Source: an uncultured bacterium (GTDB taxonomy: Bacteria; Cyanobacteriota; Vampirovibrionia; Gastranaerophilales; Gastranaerophilaceae). From it: a stretch of 61,655 nucleotides of DNA. The DNA lies in NCBI GenBank assembly GCA_902794035.1, contig CADBFN010000006.1, forward strand, positions 420 to 62,074, written 5' to 3'. This document shows positions 53,748 to 61,655 of this stretch, in pieces; position 1 is the stretch's first letter; each line of letters starts with the position of its first letter. A program made the position numbers and the translations under genes. The notes beneath the pieces are model-generated. The model worked only from the letters and a program-made list of their open reading frames with translations, had not been told where the DNA came from and ran no database searches.

Positions 53748-53784
53748 ATTGATATGATAGCATATCAATGTTGCAAATGCAACA
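53748..53784. promoter_or_regulatory. Two adjacent palindromes in the tolC-marR gap
   Basis: ATTGATATG-ATAG-CATATCAAT (53748-53769) has 9-bp arms and TGTTGCA-AA-TGCAACA (53769-53784) has 7-bp arms. They lie between divergent efflux genes and are likely binding sites for the MarR-type regulator, the first of which has the width usual for such sites. Confidence 0.7.
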
Positions 53785-53815
53785 CATTAATTTTGTAACA
53801 AAATAAAAAAATAAA

Positions 53816-54277
53816 ATGCGTCAGGAAAAACATTACATAGATTCAATATATTATCAGCTGGAATTAACCGCCAAGTATTGTAAATATTTGGCAAATACTG
53901 TTTTTCAGAAATTAAAAATACAGATTTCTCTGGATGAATATGCGACACTTGATACCCTTGTTGCAAATGGCCAGATGTGCCAAAGAGATTTGGCAAAACT
54001 GATTTTAAAAGACAGACCTTCAACGGGAAGAATTTTAAATTCTCTTGAAGAAAAAGGTTATATAAACAGGGTTGCAGATACAAAAAATAATCGTTTGATA
54101 AGAAAAATAATTTTGACAGAGGATGGCAAAAAAGTTTTGGATGAGATAACATCAAAGGTAAGAGGTTATCTGGAAAAGATTCAGACATCCTTTTCTCTTG
54201 AAAAAATCAATGAATTGAGGTTGTCTATAACAAGATTCAGAGAAATATTAGAAAATGAAGTAGAAATTAATATATAA
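53816..54277 (+). CDS. MarR-family transcriptional regulator
   Basis: The 153-residue protein has a winged helix-turn-helix (about residues 45-110, MCQRDLAKLILKDRPSTGRILNSLEEKGYINR, ADTKNNRLIRKIILTEDG) between helical dimerisation ends. It lies upstream of the emrA/emrB-like genes by 13 bases, in the manner of EmrR/MarR, which represses the pump until drugs bind. The ribosome binding site is weak. Confidence 0.92.
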   Translation: MRQEKHYIDSIYYQLELTAKYCKYLANTVFQKLKIQISLDEYATLDTLVANGQMCQRDLAKLILKDRPSTGRILNSLEEKGYINRVADTKNNRLIRKIILTEDGKKVLDEITSKVRGYLEKIQTSFSLEKINELRLSITRFREILENEVEINI

Positions 54278-54290
54278 AGAGGTATAAAAC

Positions 54291-55289
54291 ATGGAAGAAC
54301 AAAATCAACAACTGGTTGAAACTGAACAACCGCCAAAATCAAAAGGTATTAAAAGAAAAATTGCATTTGTTTTCGTTGCGATATTGTTAGTATGTGCAGG
54401 GTTTTATGTTGTAAATGAAATGCAGTATGAATCAACTGATGATGCTTACGTTGAAAATATTTCAGTAAATGTTGCTCCAAAAGTTTCAGGTCAGATTGAT
54501 AACATTTATATCAGCGATAACCAATATGTTACGGCAGGTGAACTTGTTGCAACTATTGACAGTGCAGATTATAAAGTTCGTGTAGATCAGGCAAATGCTA
54601 ATTATGAAAAAATAAAACTTGATCAGACAAATGCAAAAGCAAATCTTGTCGCATCTGAGTCAAATATTGATCTGGCAAAGAAGGATTTAGACAGATACAG
54701 AAATTTGTACGAGCAGGGTGCAGTTTCAAAACAAACTCTTGACAGCGCAGAAGTTAAATATAACAGCGCAAAAGCAGGATTGACTCAGGCTCAGCAGGCA
54801 TTGTTATCAGAAGAAAACAAAACGGTTGCTGATGCTAATTTGGCAAATGCCAAAGCAGCAAAAGATAAGGCTGAATTAGATTATTCTTATACAAAAATCT
54901 ATGCACCTCAATCCGGTACGGTTGCATCAAGAAGGGTTGAAAAAGGTATGTATGTAAATGTGGGTTCTCCGCTATTTTCACTTGTGCCTGATGAAGTCTG
55001 GGTTGTTGCAAACTTTAAGGAAAATCAATTAAGACACATGAAACCGGGTCAGCCTGTGGATATAAAAATTGATACATACCCTGATCATGTTTTCAAAGGA
55101 AAAATTGACAGTATTCAGCGTGCTTCAGGTGCAAAATCAAGCTTATTCCCGCCTGAAAATGCCGTAGGCTCATTTGTTAAAATCGTGCAAAGAATACCTG
55201 TAAAAATTGTATTCACAGAAAAAATTGACAAAGAAAAATATAATGTTGTTCCGGGAATGTCTGTTGTTCCAAGAGTAAAAGTTAAATAA
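54291..55289 (+). CDS. emrA: EmrA/HlyD-family periplasmic adaptor of an efflux pump
   Basis: The 332-residue protein has an N-terminal membrane helix (about residues 27-45), a split biotinyl-lipoyl domain (VAPKVSGQIDNIYISDNQ and YSYTKIYAPQSGTVASRRV), a long coiled coil (about 90-190) and a beta-barrel part (VANFKENQLRHMKPGQPVDI). These are the signatures of EmrA. AAAGAGG precedes the ATG. It links the MFS pump encoded 13 bases downstream with the TolC-like channel encoded opposite. Confidence 0.94.
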   Translation: MEEQNQQLVETEQPPKSKGIKRKIAFVFVAILLVCAGFYVVNEMQYESTDDAYVENISVNVAPKVSGQIDNIYISDNQYVTAGELVATIDSADYKVRVDQANANYEKIKLDQTNAKANLVASESNIDLAKKDLDRYRNLYEQGAVSKQTLDSAEVKYNSAKAGLTQAQQALLSEENKTVADANLANAKAAKDKAELDYSYTKIYAPQSGTVASRRVEKGMYVNVGSPLFSLVPDEVWVVANFKENQLRHMKPGQPVDIKIDTYPDHVFKGKIDSIQRASGAKSSLFPPENAVGSFVKIVQRIPVKIVFTEKIDKEKYNVVPGMSVVPRVKVK

Positions 55290-55302
55290 TAAAAGGTAAA
55301 TA

Positions 55303-56868
55303 ATGTCCGCTCAATCAACACAAATAGAAAATGATGAAAATAAGTATTTACCTGAGAATCCCTGGCTTGCATGTTTGCCGGTATTACTTGCAGTTTTTGT
55401 GTATGTTATGGATGGTACAATTGCTAACGTTGCATTACCTCACATGGCAGGAAGTTTTTCAGCTACAAGAGATGAAAGTATCTGGATTTTAACAAGTTAC
55501 TTAATTGCATCCGGGATTGTAATTCCTTCTGTTGGTTATTTCAGTAAACTTTTCGGACGTAAAAACTTTTATGTAATAAGTATATTGCTTTTTGCTTTTG
55601 CATCTTTATTGTGCGGAATGGCAAAATCTCTTGGGCAAATGGTAATATTCCGAATTTTGCAAGGTGCAGGCGGTGGCGGTATTGTACCGCTATCTCAGGC
55701 TATAATGATGGAAAGTTTCCCAAAAGAAAAAAGAGGAACGGCAATGGCCATTTTCGGTATGGGGGTTATTATTGCTCCTATTATCGGACCTGTTTTGGGT
55801 GGTTGGATTACTGATAACTGGACCTGGCCATGGATATTTTTTATAAATGTTCCGTTAGGGTGTATCGCAGCTATTATGGCTAAAAATTTGCTTTTTAATC
55901 CGCCTTATGCAAGACGTGTAAAAGGTGTAAAATTAGACGGAATTGGCTTTTTCTTCTTATTCTTGTGGCTGTTATGTTTGCAGGTCTTTTTTGATAAAGG
56001 GAATAATGCCGATTGGTTTAATGCAACATGGATAAGATGGATTTTTTCAATTTCGTGCATTTCTGCAGTTTGCTTTTTTGTTTCTCAGGCAAAAAGAAAA
56101 GATACTCTTATTGATTTGAGTGTATTTAAAAATAAAGAGTTTGTTATAGGGACTTTTATTCAGGTTGTTATGCAGTCTGTATTATATGCATCTATTGCAA
56201 TATTGCCACAATTTTTACAAAGTATGATGGGCTATACTGCATATTTAAGCGGTTTATCTATGATGCCGAGAGGAATAGGGAGTTTAAGCGCAACTATTAT
56301 TTGTGCTTTTATTGCGGACAAAGTAGATAAGAGAAAACTTGTTATTGTCGGTTTAGCGTGTATTGGTACGGCAAGTTTGATGTTTGGATTTTTGAATTTG
56401 CAAATTGCACAAATGAATATTATGATTCCAAACTGTTTAATGGGCTTTGGTTTGGGTATGTCTATGGTTCCTATTATTAACCTGTCACTTGAAACTTTGT
56501 CTAATGAACAAATGACCAATGCCTCAGGAATCCAAAACTTGTTCAAAAATATTGGTGGTGCGATAGGAACTTCTCTTGTTGCCACATTTTTAACCAGATT
56601 TGCGCAGGTTCATCAGTTTATGATGGTTGGTAAATTGAGTGATTTGAATTCTGTTTATGTGCAAAAAGTTCAGGCTATAACCGCTGCATTATCTCAATAT
56701 ACAAGTATTGATGTGGCTCAGTATATGGCAATGTACTCTCAATATGGGACACTGCGCATACAATCTACATTGTGGGCATTTATGGATTCTTTCAGAATTT
56801 TTGGTATTGCTTGCTTTATACTTATTCCTTTGTTATTCTTATTTAAAAAGAGTAAAAGCCGAGGATAA
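55303..56868 (+). CDS. emrB: DHA2-family MFS drug exporter (EmrB/QacA)
   Basis: The 521-residue protein has 14 membrane helices, with MDGTIANVALPHMAG in the first (motif D region of DHA2), GYFSKLFGRKNFY (motif A), FRILQGAGGGGIVPLSQAI (motif B) and GPVLGGWITDNWTWPWIFFINVP (motif C). It exports hydrophobic toxins by proton antiport. The gene follows emrA and completes the tripartite system. Confidence 0.95.
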   Translation: MSAQSTQIENDENKYLPENPWLACLPVLLAVFVYVMDGTIANVALPHMAGSFSATRDESIWILTSYLIASGIVIPSVGYFSKLFGRKNFYVISILLFAFASLLCGMAKSLGQMVIFRILQGAGGGGIVPLSQAIMMESFPKEKRGTAMAIFGMGVIIAPIIGPVLGGWITDNWTWPWIFFINVPLGCIAAIMAKNLLFNPPYARRVKGVKLDGIGFFFLFLWLLCLQVFFDKGNNADWFNATWIRWIFSISCISAVCFFVSQAKRKDTLIDLSVFKNKEFVIGTFIQVVMQSVLYASIAILPQFLQSMMGYTAYLSGLSMMPRGIGSLSATIICAFIADKVDKRKLVIVGLACIGTASLMFGFLNLQIAQMNIMIPNCLMGFGLGMSMVPIINLSLETLSNEQMTNASGIQNLFKNIGGAIGTSLVATFLTRFAQVHQFMMVGKLSDLNSVYVQKVQAITAALSQYTSIDVAQYMAMYSQYGTLRIQSTLWAFMDSFRIFGIACFILIPLLFLFKKSKSRG

Positions 56869-56880
56869 ATATTTAACAGT

Positions 56881-57798
56881 ATGCTTTTAATAATTGATGA
56901 AAATTCAATAAACACTCGATTAGATTTATTTTTATCGCAGCTTTATGATGGAATTTCGCGTTCCAAAATTCAGTCTGCAATTAAAGCCGGCAAGGTTTTG
57001 GTCAATGGAGATGTAAAAAAGCCTTCTTATGCTTTGAAATTTGATGACAGGGTAGAATTTGAAAATTTAGAGCCGGATAAAGTTATAGAGCTTGAACCGC
57101 AGGACATTGCGTTAGAGGTTATTTGGGAAGATGAAAATATGGCAGTTATAAACAAACCCTCAGGTATGCTTACTCATCCGACATTTTTAGAAACCTCCGG
57201 GACTCTTGTAAATGCGCTTTTATACAAATATGGTGATAATTTATCAGATACAAACGGTGAATTCCGCAGGGGAATTGTACACCGTCTGGACAGAAATACT
57301 TCAGGTTTGCTGATGATTGCAAAAAATAATAAAACTCATGAATATTTGGCAAATATTATAAAAGAACATAAATTAACAAAAAAATATCATGCAGTTTTAA
57401 AAGGTTTTTATCCAAATGAAACGGACATAATATCAGAACCGATAGGAAGAAATAATGTTAATCCAAAAAAAATGGCTGTTCGTCCTGATGGAAGACCGAG
57501 TCTGACCAAATTGAAAGTTCTTGAACATTTTGGCAATGAAGCAACTTATGTTGAACTTGAACTTGTTACCGGAAGAACTCATCAGATAAGGGTTCATACG
57601 AGTTTTAAAAAACATCCGGTTTATAATGATACTTTGTATGGCGCGGGTGAAGGAAAAGTTAAAACTCAGGAGCAGGTTTTGCAGTCTTTTTATTTAAAAT
57701 TTGCAAAACCATTTTCATCACAGATAATAGAATTAGAAATAGAACCTGATGAAAAACTTTCGAAGGTTTTGAATTATTTTAGAAGCAGGAGCGTGTAG
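56881..57798 (+). CDS. rluD: RluA/RluD-family 23S rRNA pseudouridine synthase
   Basis: The 305-residue protein has an S4 RNA-binding domain (about residues 14-65) and a pseudouridine synthase domain (about 85-290). The latter shows VINKPSGMLTHP, the catalytic-aspartate motif HRLDRNTSGLLMIAK and GRTHQIRVH. RluD modifies helix 69 of 23S rRNA, but the exact target of this copy cannot be read from the sequence. It begins 12 bases after emrB. Confidence 0.93.
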   Translation: MLLIIDENSINTRLDLFLSQLYDGISRSKIQSAIKAGKVLVNGDVKKPSYALKFDDRVEFENLEPDKVIELEPQDIALEVIWEDENMAVINKPSGMLTHPTFLETSGTLVNALLYKYGDNLSDTNGEFRRGIVHRLDRNTSGLLMIAKNNKTHEYLANIIKEHKLTKKYHAVLKGFYPNETDIISEPIGRNNVNPKKMAVRPDGRPSLTKLKVLEHFGNEATYVELELVTGRTHQIRVHTSFKKHPVYNDTLYGAGEGKVKTQEQVLQSFYLKFAKPFSSQIIELEIEPDEKLSKVLNYFRSRSV

Positions 57799-57802
57799 TA
57801 TT

Positions 57803-58225
57803 ATGAAAAAAATATTCTTTTTCTTAAGTATAGTGGTTATATGTGCAGTAATTTATATTGTTTTGATAAATACCAAAGGTACTGTTAATGTAGATATCCT
57901 AAAAGGTACTGCTTATACTAAGGATTTAACTAAAGAAATAGGACTTCCTTTATATACTTTAGCCGTTTTGACTGCAGGAATATTCAGCGGTGCAGGTTTA
58001 ATTTCTTTATTTCTCGGTGTTGCGCAGGACAAAGTTAAAGCATACAAAAGAGAATTAGAAAAAACTGCAATTTCCGGCGAAACAAATGCTTCAAAAGTGG
58101 ATGTGCTTGAAGCGAAAATAAAAACTCTTGAAAAGGCGTTTACTTCTGTTGTAGATGAAAGAACCAAGCTTGAGGTTCAAATAAAAGAACTAAATGCCGA
58201 AATTGATAATTTAAACAGAAAATAA
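57803..58225 (+). CDS. LapA-like small membrane protein with coiled coil
   Basis: The 140-residue protein has two membrane helices (about residues 3-23 and 47-72, with LTAGIFSGAGLISLFLG) followed by a coiled coil (about 75-140, VLEAKIKTLEKAFTSVVDERTKLE). The layout matches the LapA/YciS group, membrane proteins associated with lipopolysaccharide assembly. It follows the rluD-like gene by 4 bases. AGGAG precedes the ATG. Confidence 0.7.
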   Translation: MKKIFFFLSIVVICAVIYIVLINTKGTVNVDILKGTAYTKDLTKEIGLPLYTLAVLTAGIFSGAGLISLFLGVAQDKVKAYKRELEKTAISGETNASKVDVLEAKIKTLEKAFTSVVDERTKLEVQIKELNAEIDNLNRK

Positions 58226-58397
58226 ATTATAAATATAAGTGTAAATAAACAGTTAGTATGACAGAATAAAACAGACATTTTGTTGTTTTTGGTTAGTTGA
58301 TTTCTTAATAAAATTTAAAAATTATAGTTTTTTAGACAAATTATTCGTAAACGATGTTTTTATATAACTGTGTAGTTATGTGTGAAAGGCTAGAAGT

Positions 58398-58898
58398 ATG
58401 GTAGAAAATGTCAAAGGCGTAAGTACAATTAATATCCGCCCTCCGCAGGAATATGCGAAGTATGAATACGAAGTAGATATTGACGGTAAAAAGCAAATGG
58501 CTTGCGTAGAAAAAACTCCTAATGGTAAAGTCACAATAAAGGTTGGTAATGGTAAAGATGTTAAAGTAATTAAAACAGATGTTGAAGGTTTAATGGAGTT
58601 TAACAAAAATTATAAGCCAAAAGATATTTTATATAATTCAAAACCTATAGAACAACCAAATGAACAAAAAGAAGTTTATTCGGGTAAACTTGCTCAAATT
58701 ATGAAAAATATTGCACTTGCAGGTATGATGATTAATGGACATCGCTCAAATCAGGGTTTACAGGATTTTACAAATCAGCAACAAATTATGCAAGATAATT
58801 TTAATGCTATGCAAATGCACCAACAGGCAGTAGATGCAGCTATGCAAGCTCATAATATGGCTGTTCAGATGACAACTCCGGGAATGGGTATAGTTTAA
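58398..58898 (+). CDS. Unknown protein, Gln/Met-rich C-terminus
   Basis: I do not recognise this 166-residue protein. The first part has short beta-rich stretches (YEYEVDIDGKKQMACVE, GKVTIKVGNGKDVKV); the end is Met/Gln/Ala-rich (MQMHQQAVDAAMQAHNMAVQM). A small hydrophobic stretch (LAQIMKNIALAGMMI) is near residue 100. AAAGG precedes the ATG. The protease gene begins 6 bases after its stop, so they may be coupled; it could be an inhibitor, chaperone or substrate of the protease, but that is a guess. Confidence 0.6.
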   Translation: MVENVKGVSTINIRPPQEYAKYEYEVDIDGKKQMACVEKTPNGKVTIKVGNGKDVKVIKTDVEGLMEFNKNYKPKDILYNSKPIEQPNEQKEVYSGKLAQIMKNIALAGMMINGHRSNQGLQDFTNQQQIMQDNFNAMQMHQQAVDAAMQAHNMAVQMTTPGMGIV

Positions 58899-58904
58899 GA
58901 AAAT

Positions 58905-60203
58905 ATGAAAATTTTGCCCCAAAAAGCTGTAAATAGTATAGCAAGACAAACCGTAGAAGTCGTTAAAGATATAATTCCAACAAAAATTGCCGAAACTTTA
59001 ACAGAACTTCCTCGGTTTTCTTCGCCTGAAATGGTTATGGCAAGAACATTAAACAAAATAACCATAAAAGGTACGAAAGAACCTAAAATATTTACATTCC
59101 CAAAAGCAACACCACAAGATTTAAAACGGTTGTCATCAAATACTATTGCTGATAGTTATAGCAGAGTTACTTGGACAAATCCTCAAGACGGAAAAATTTA
59201 TCATATTTTAAAAGAATCTGAACTGGCTGATGGTAATATTGCAATAAGGGTTTTGAATGAGGACGGCTCATTTCTTAAAAATGCGAGTATTAAACCTAAA
59301 AAAATAATTGTTATTGATGATTTTGAACAAAATAAATCTTCAATTTACGGTCTTTCTCATGGTGAAATTGTTACTACATTTTTAAAACGGCACAATCCTT
59401 TTGCACAAGTTGAAACAATAAATACAGGCTATGCAGACAGTATGTGTCCTGAATTTTTTGAACCGTTTAAACAAATACTTCAAAGAATTAAACAGGGTGA
59501 AAAAATTGATTACATAAGTTGTTCCAAAGGTGCTATTTGTTATTCTACATATAAAAATATGCGTGGTAAAATACCACAATTTCAACCAATAACCGATGTA
59601 GCTGATAGCGGAACTCGGGTATTATTTGCCTCCGGAAATTCGCTTGATAACCCAAAAGGTACGGCAAATCAAGTTTTGTTACTTGCAGATAAAGTTGAGG
59701 GTGTAGGTTCATTATCTCCACAAACCCATAAATTATCTGATTTTTCTTCTGCAAGAAATTCTTTCTTTACACAACATTATGAAGTAGGTGAACACTATGT
59801 CCGACCGACTGAATATGGTGCAAATATTACTGGTTTAAGTGGAACAGATGTTGTGATAACTAACCAAAAATACAAACAAGAAGTTGAAAACAATATCTTA
59901 ATCGGCAAAACTAAAGAACGTGTTGATAAACTTTTAGAAAAAATCCAATCAGAAATCAAAGAAATTCAACTGAAAAGAGTTTGTTTGATGAAAGGACGAA
60001 TAGATTTTGAAGCATTGCATAAACTTGAACAAAGACAAAATACATTGGAAGGACGTAAAGTAAAACTTGTCAGCTTAATGGGTTCAACGCCACTTGAAAA
60101 CGGAAAATATGAGGCAACTGAAAAATTTTTTGGTACAAGTTTTTCAACTCCTATTCGTACGGCTAAACTTGCACTAACAGATATGTTGCAAGATGTAATT
60201 TAA
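58905..60203 (+). CDS. Subtilisin-like (S8) serine protease without signal peptide
   Basis: The 432-residue protein shows the catalytic triad of subtilases: Asp in VIDDFEQ (about residue 132), His in LSHGEIVTTFL (about 147), and Ser in FFGTSFSTPIRTAKLAL (about 406). The oxyanion Asn is in LFASGNSLDN (about 245). A Lys/Glu-rich coiled coil (about 330-385) lies between the oxyanion strand and the serine, an unusual insertion for the family. The N-terminus has no export signal, so it may act in the cytoplasm or leave by another route. The next gene on the opposite strand carries a metallopeptidase motif. Confidence 0.82.
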   Translation: MKILPQKAVNSIARQTVEVVKDIIPTKIAETLTELPRFSSPEMVMARTLNKITIKGTKEPKIFTFPKATPQDLKRLSSNTIADSYSRVTWTNPQDGKIYHILKESELADGNIAIRVLNEDGSFLKNASIKPKKIIVIDDFEQNKSSIYGLSHGEIVTTFLKRHNPFAQVETINTGYADSMCPEFFEPFKQILQRIKQGEKIDYISCSKGAICYSTYKNMRGKIPQFQPITDVADSGTRVLFASGNSLDNPKGTANQVLLLADKVEGVGSLSPQTHKLSDFSSARNSFFTQHYEVGEHYVRPTEYGANITGLSGTDVVITNQKYKQEVENNILIGKTKERVDKLLEKIQSEIKEIQLKRVCLMKGRIDFEALHKLEQRQNTLEGRKVKLVSLMGSTPLENGKYEATEKFFGTSFSTPIRTAKLALTDMLQDVI

Positions 60204-60224
60204 GAGGACACATAAAATTAAAAT

Positions 60225-61397
60225 CTAAAATAATTCTTGGTTTTTCTTATAAATTATTTGTGTTGAATAAGGCATAAATTGGAGCATACATGTAACTCTG
60301 TTATTTATCCAATCAACATCCATACAATTAATAAAGCCTGTCATTTCTGCAAATTCTTCATCTTGTCCGTCTTTTTGTCCTTCTTCATAACTCATATAAC
60401 CTTTTTTGATAAAATCATCATAGATAAACTTGTTCATCGGCTTGATTATATCATCATTTTTGCAACGGTTTCGGAAATTGTTCATTTCAATTTCTCTTGT
60501 TTTTGCATAGTCTTTATTATCACTTATTCGAACTTTATTTTCATTGTCACCCTCTGAATCAATACGATTTATCGCATGCCCAAGTTCATGACAGAAAGTC
60601 ATATCATCTCTTACTTTTTGTGATAATTTGAATTTTCTAACACCGTTGTCATTTCGGTAAAATCCCTCATACTCATCTGTATCAAGCATAACCATTTGGT
60701 CAATTTCTTCATCAAATTTTAAGATTAAATCGCCTGACAATTTCTTGACACTATTAAGTAAAAATTCTTTTTGTGTTTGTGATATTTGCTTATTTGTTGG
60801 TTTATTTTCAATAGTATCTAATGTTGGCTGTATTTTCTTACCTAAATCAATGACTTTTTTCTGTCCATTATATTCAACTGTTATAATATCCCCTGATAAT
60901 CCGCTGATTTTATATGTTTTGCCGTTATGAACAGAAATTGCGTTGTCTTTATCAAGTTTTTCATAAGTGCGGTTTTCTCGCCCTGTGATTTCACCTTTTT
61001 TGTTTTTAAACGTTAAAGTCATAGACTTTTTGTTGCCGTCATTTACTATTGTTTTATTCACAGTTGAACCGTTTACGCATTTTACAAAAATTTCTTCGGT
61101 TAATTTATCTCCGTCTTTTTTAAACTCAACATTTTGAACTAAGTTGCCTGACGAATCAAGAACTTTCATATTATCGCAGTTGCCAAACGCATGTGTCCAA
61201 ATCGGAGTAGAAACATTGTAAGTTGAGGAAACATTGTTTCTAGCTTGATTTTCAAGATATTGCATAATCAAGTTGGTCGTTTCTCTCGGTGAAGTTTGTT
61301 CGTTGGTCTTTGCCGCAACAGTATTTTGTGTCTGTGAAGTAAATACAGGCTTACAATATTGAACAAAATTGTTATTTTCACCTAATGAATTAATCAT
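60225..61397 (-). CDS. Zinc-metallopeptidase-like protein (HExGH)
   Basis: The 390-residue protein has FCHELGHAINRI (about residue 275), a zincin helix. GQDEEFAEMTGF (about residue 348) supplies a second acidic ligand as in gluzincin-type toxins and related peptidases. The N-terminal half is Asn/Thr-rich with short repeat-like beta stretches (EFKKDGDKLTEEIFVK, GDIITVEYNGQKK), suggesting a binding domain. No signal peptide; PVFTSQ at residues 18-23 fits the N-terminal element noted elsewhere. It is convergent with the subtilase (21 bases between stops). The substrate is unknown. Confidence 0.78.
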   Translation of the reverse strand: MINSLGENNNFVQYCKPVFTSQTQNTVAAKTNEQTSPRETTNLIMQYLENQARNNVSSTYNVSTPIWTHAFGNCDNMKVLDSSGNLVQNVEFKKDGDKLTEEIFVKCVNGSTVNKTIVNDGNKKSMTLTFKNKKGEITGRENRTYEKLDKDNAISVHNGKTYKISGLSGDIITVEYNGQKKVIDLGKKIQPTLDTIENKPTNKQISQTQKEFLLNSVKKLSGDLILKFDEEIDQMVMLDTDEYEGFYRNDNGVRKFKLSQKVRDDMTFCHELGHAINRIDSEGDNENKVRISDNKDYAKTREIEMNNFRNRCKNDDIIKPMNKFIYDDFIKKGYMSYEEGQKDGQDEEFAEMTGFINCMDVDWINNRVTCMLQFMPYSTQIIYKKNQELF

Positions 61398-61542
61398 TTA
61401 GACACTACTTTCCTATATGTATATAAAGTATTTTTTGTCTTAAAAATTGCTATTCTTATTTTTTATAGTAAGTAAATATAAAAATTTATCCTAACTATTC
61501 ATTGCAAACAGATGGTATTACAATAATGTCAAAGCTATCGCT

Positions 61543-61571
61543 TTGTAGAGGCTCTCATCCCCGTATATAAT
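61543..61571 (+). promoter_or_regulatory. Promoter-like sequence near the right edge
   Basis: TTGTAG (61543-61548) and TATAAT (61566-61571) are 17 bases apart. A strong AGGAGGGG ribosome-binding-like sequence follows at 61596-61603. A frame from TTG 61605 stays open to the window end, but too little is visible to name it. Confidence 0.5.
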
Positions 61572-61655
61572 ACACCTTGAAAACAAAAAACAGAGAGGAG
61601 GGGATTGTCTTGCTCGTTCGCAATAAACGGCATTTCAGGTCTTGACCCTTGTCAA

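Noticed and set aside
1-61655. CRISPR array
   Set aside because: Repeats are few, palindromic and irregularly spaced; the only regular set (29565-29634) has six-base boxes without spacers of CRISPR type, and no cas genes are present.
1-61655. DGR reverse transcriptase and template repeat inside the window
   Set aside because: No protein with reverse-transcriptase motifs and no A-rich copy of the variable region was found in the intergenic parts; if present they are elsewhere.
1-61655. tRNA, rRNA or riboswitch genes
   Set aside because: No cloverleaf-like arms with a T-loop motif were seen in the gaps, and nothing resembling a B12 riboswitch precedes nrdJ.

Overview
The window is AT-rich, densely coded bacterial DNA. 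Its genes point to an anaerobic, diderm, probably gut-dwelling relative of Cyanobacteria, of the Gastranaerophilales/Melainabacteria (Vampirovibrionia) type. Outer-membrane genes are present (BamA, a Skp/OmpH chaperone, a TolC-like channel, ExbB/ExbD/TonB). Other pointers are prepilins with a GFTLAE-type leader, pyruvate phosphate dikinase, a B12-type class II ribonucleotide reductase, and many unrecognised proteins that carry a short P-x-F-[KTS]-[SG] element near the N-terminus. The lineage is inferred from gene content and pilin style; no rRNA or tRNA gene was seen.

Layout. 1-1686: the 3' end of a large prepilin gene, then about 1 kb of dispersed palindromic repeats. 1687-5930: a (p)ppGpp synthetase/hydrolase, then an NfeD-like membrane protein with flotillin. 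5981-11436, minus strand: a coiled-coil protein and a three-step serine pathway (class V aminotransferase, serA, serB). 11605-17308: accessory genes, namely a barrel-like protein, a small gene split by one in-frame TGA, a 5'-nucleotidase-like phosphoesterase, a ROK-like protein and an unknown. 17547-24547: a ZIP transporter, an aminotransferase with an Lrp regulator, a LOG protein, a membrane protein, a PHP phosphoesterase, YmdB and RNase Y. 24758-29103: ExbD, ExbD, ExbB, TonB and two secreted proteins. 29173-30981: an XRE regulator divergent from a short prepilin, then a GIY-YIG gene bounded by perfect inverted repeats. 31333-38267: ppdK, a TPR protein, gatB, a GlmS-like SIS protein and an unknown. 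38327-40296: gap, with a copied piece of its own 3' end and a foreign-looking gene beside it. 40436-50644: rsmI, bamA, skp, udp, a soluble FlhA-C-like protein, nrdJ, an HExxH protein, a Nudix hydrolase and a Cof-type HAD phosphatase. 50725-52025: a second large prepilin. 52311-56868: a MarR-controlled EmrAB/TolC-type efflux set. 56881-61397: an rluD-like gene, small proteins, a subtilisin-like protease and a zinc-metallopeptidase-like protein.

The most striking signal is the pair of large prepilins (1-689 and 50725-52025). They share a C-terminal lectin-like domain ending in an equal-length block of 47 residues. In that block a fixed framework (LWSG, R.F.SS, RAVCVGD) alternates with positions that differ completely. 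In the second gene the block is very GC-rich and dominated by NNC codons. This resembles the variable region of a diversity-generating retroelement, although no reverse transcriptase or template repeat lies in the window. The second gene is also out of frame at its leader because of a G8 tract inside a 44-bp segment bounded by 14-bp direct repeats. One extra G, or loss of the 44 bp, would restore a perfect prepilin leader. Together these suggest a pilin that can be switched on and off and diversified at its tip. The third prepilin (29676-30473) is short, lacks the variable domain, and lies behind three GTTGGC boxes spaced exactly 32 bp apart, facing the XRE regulator.
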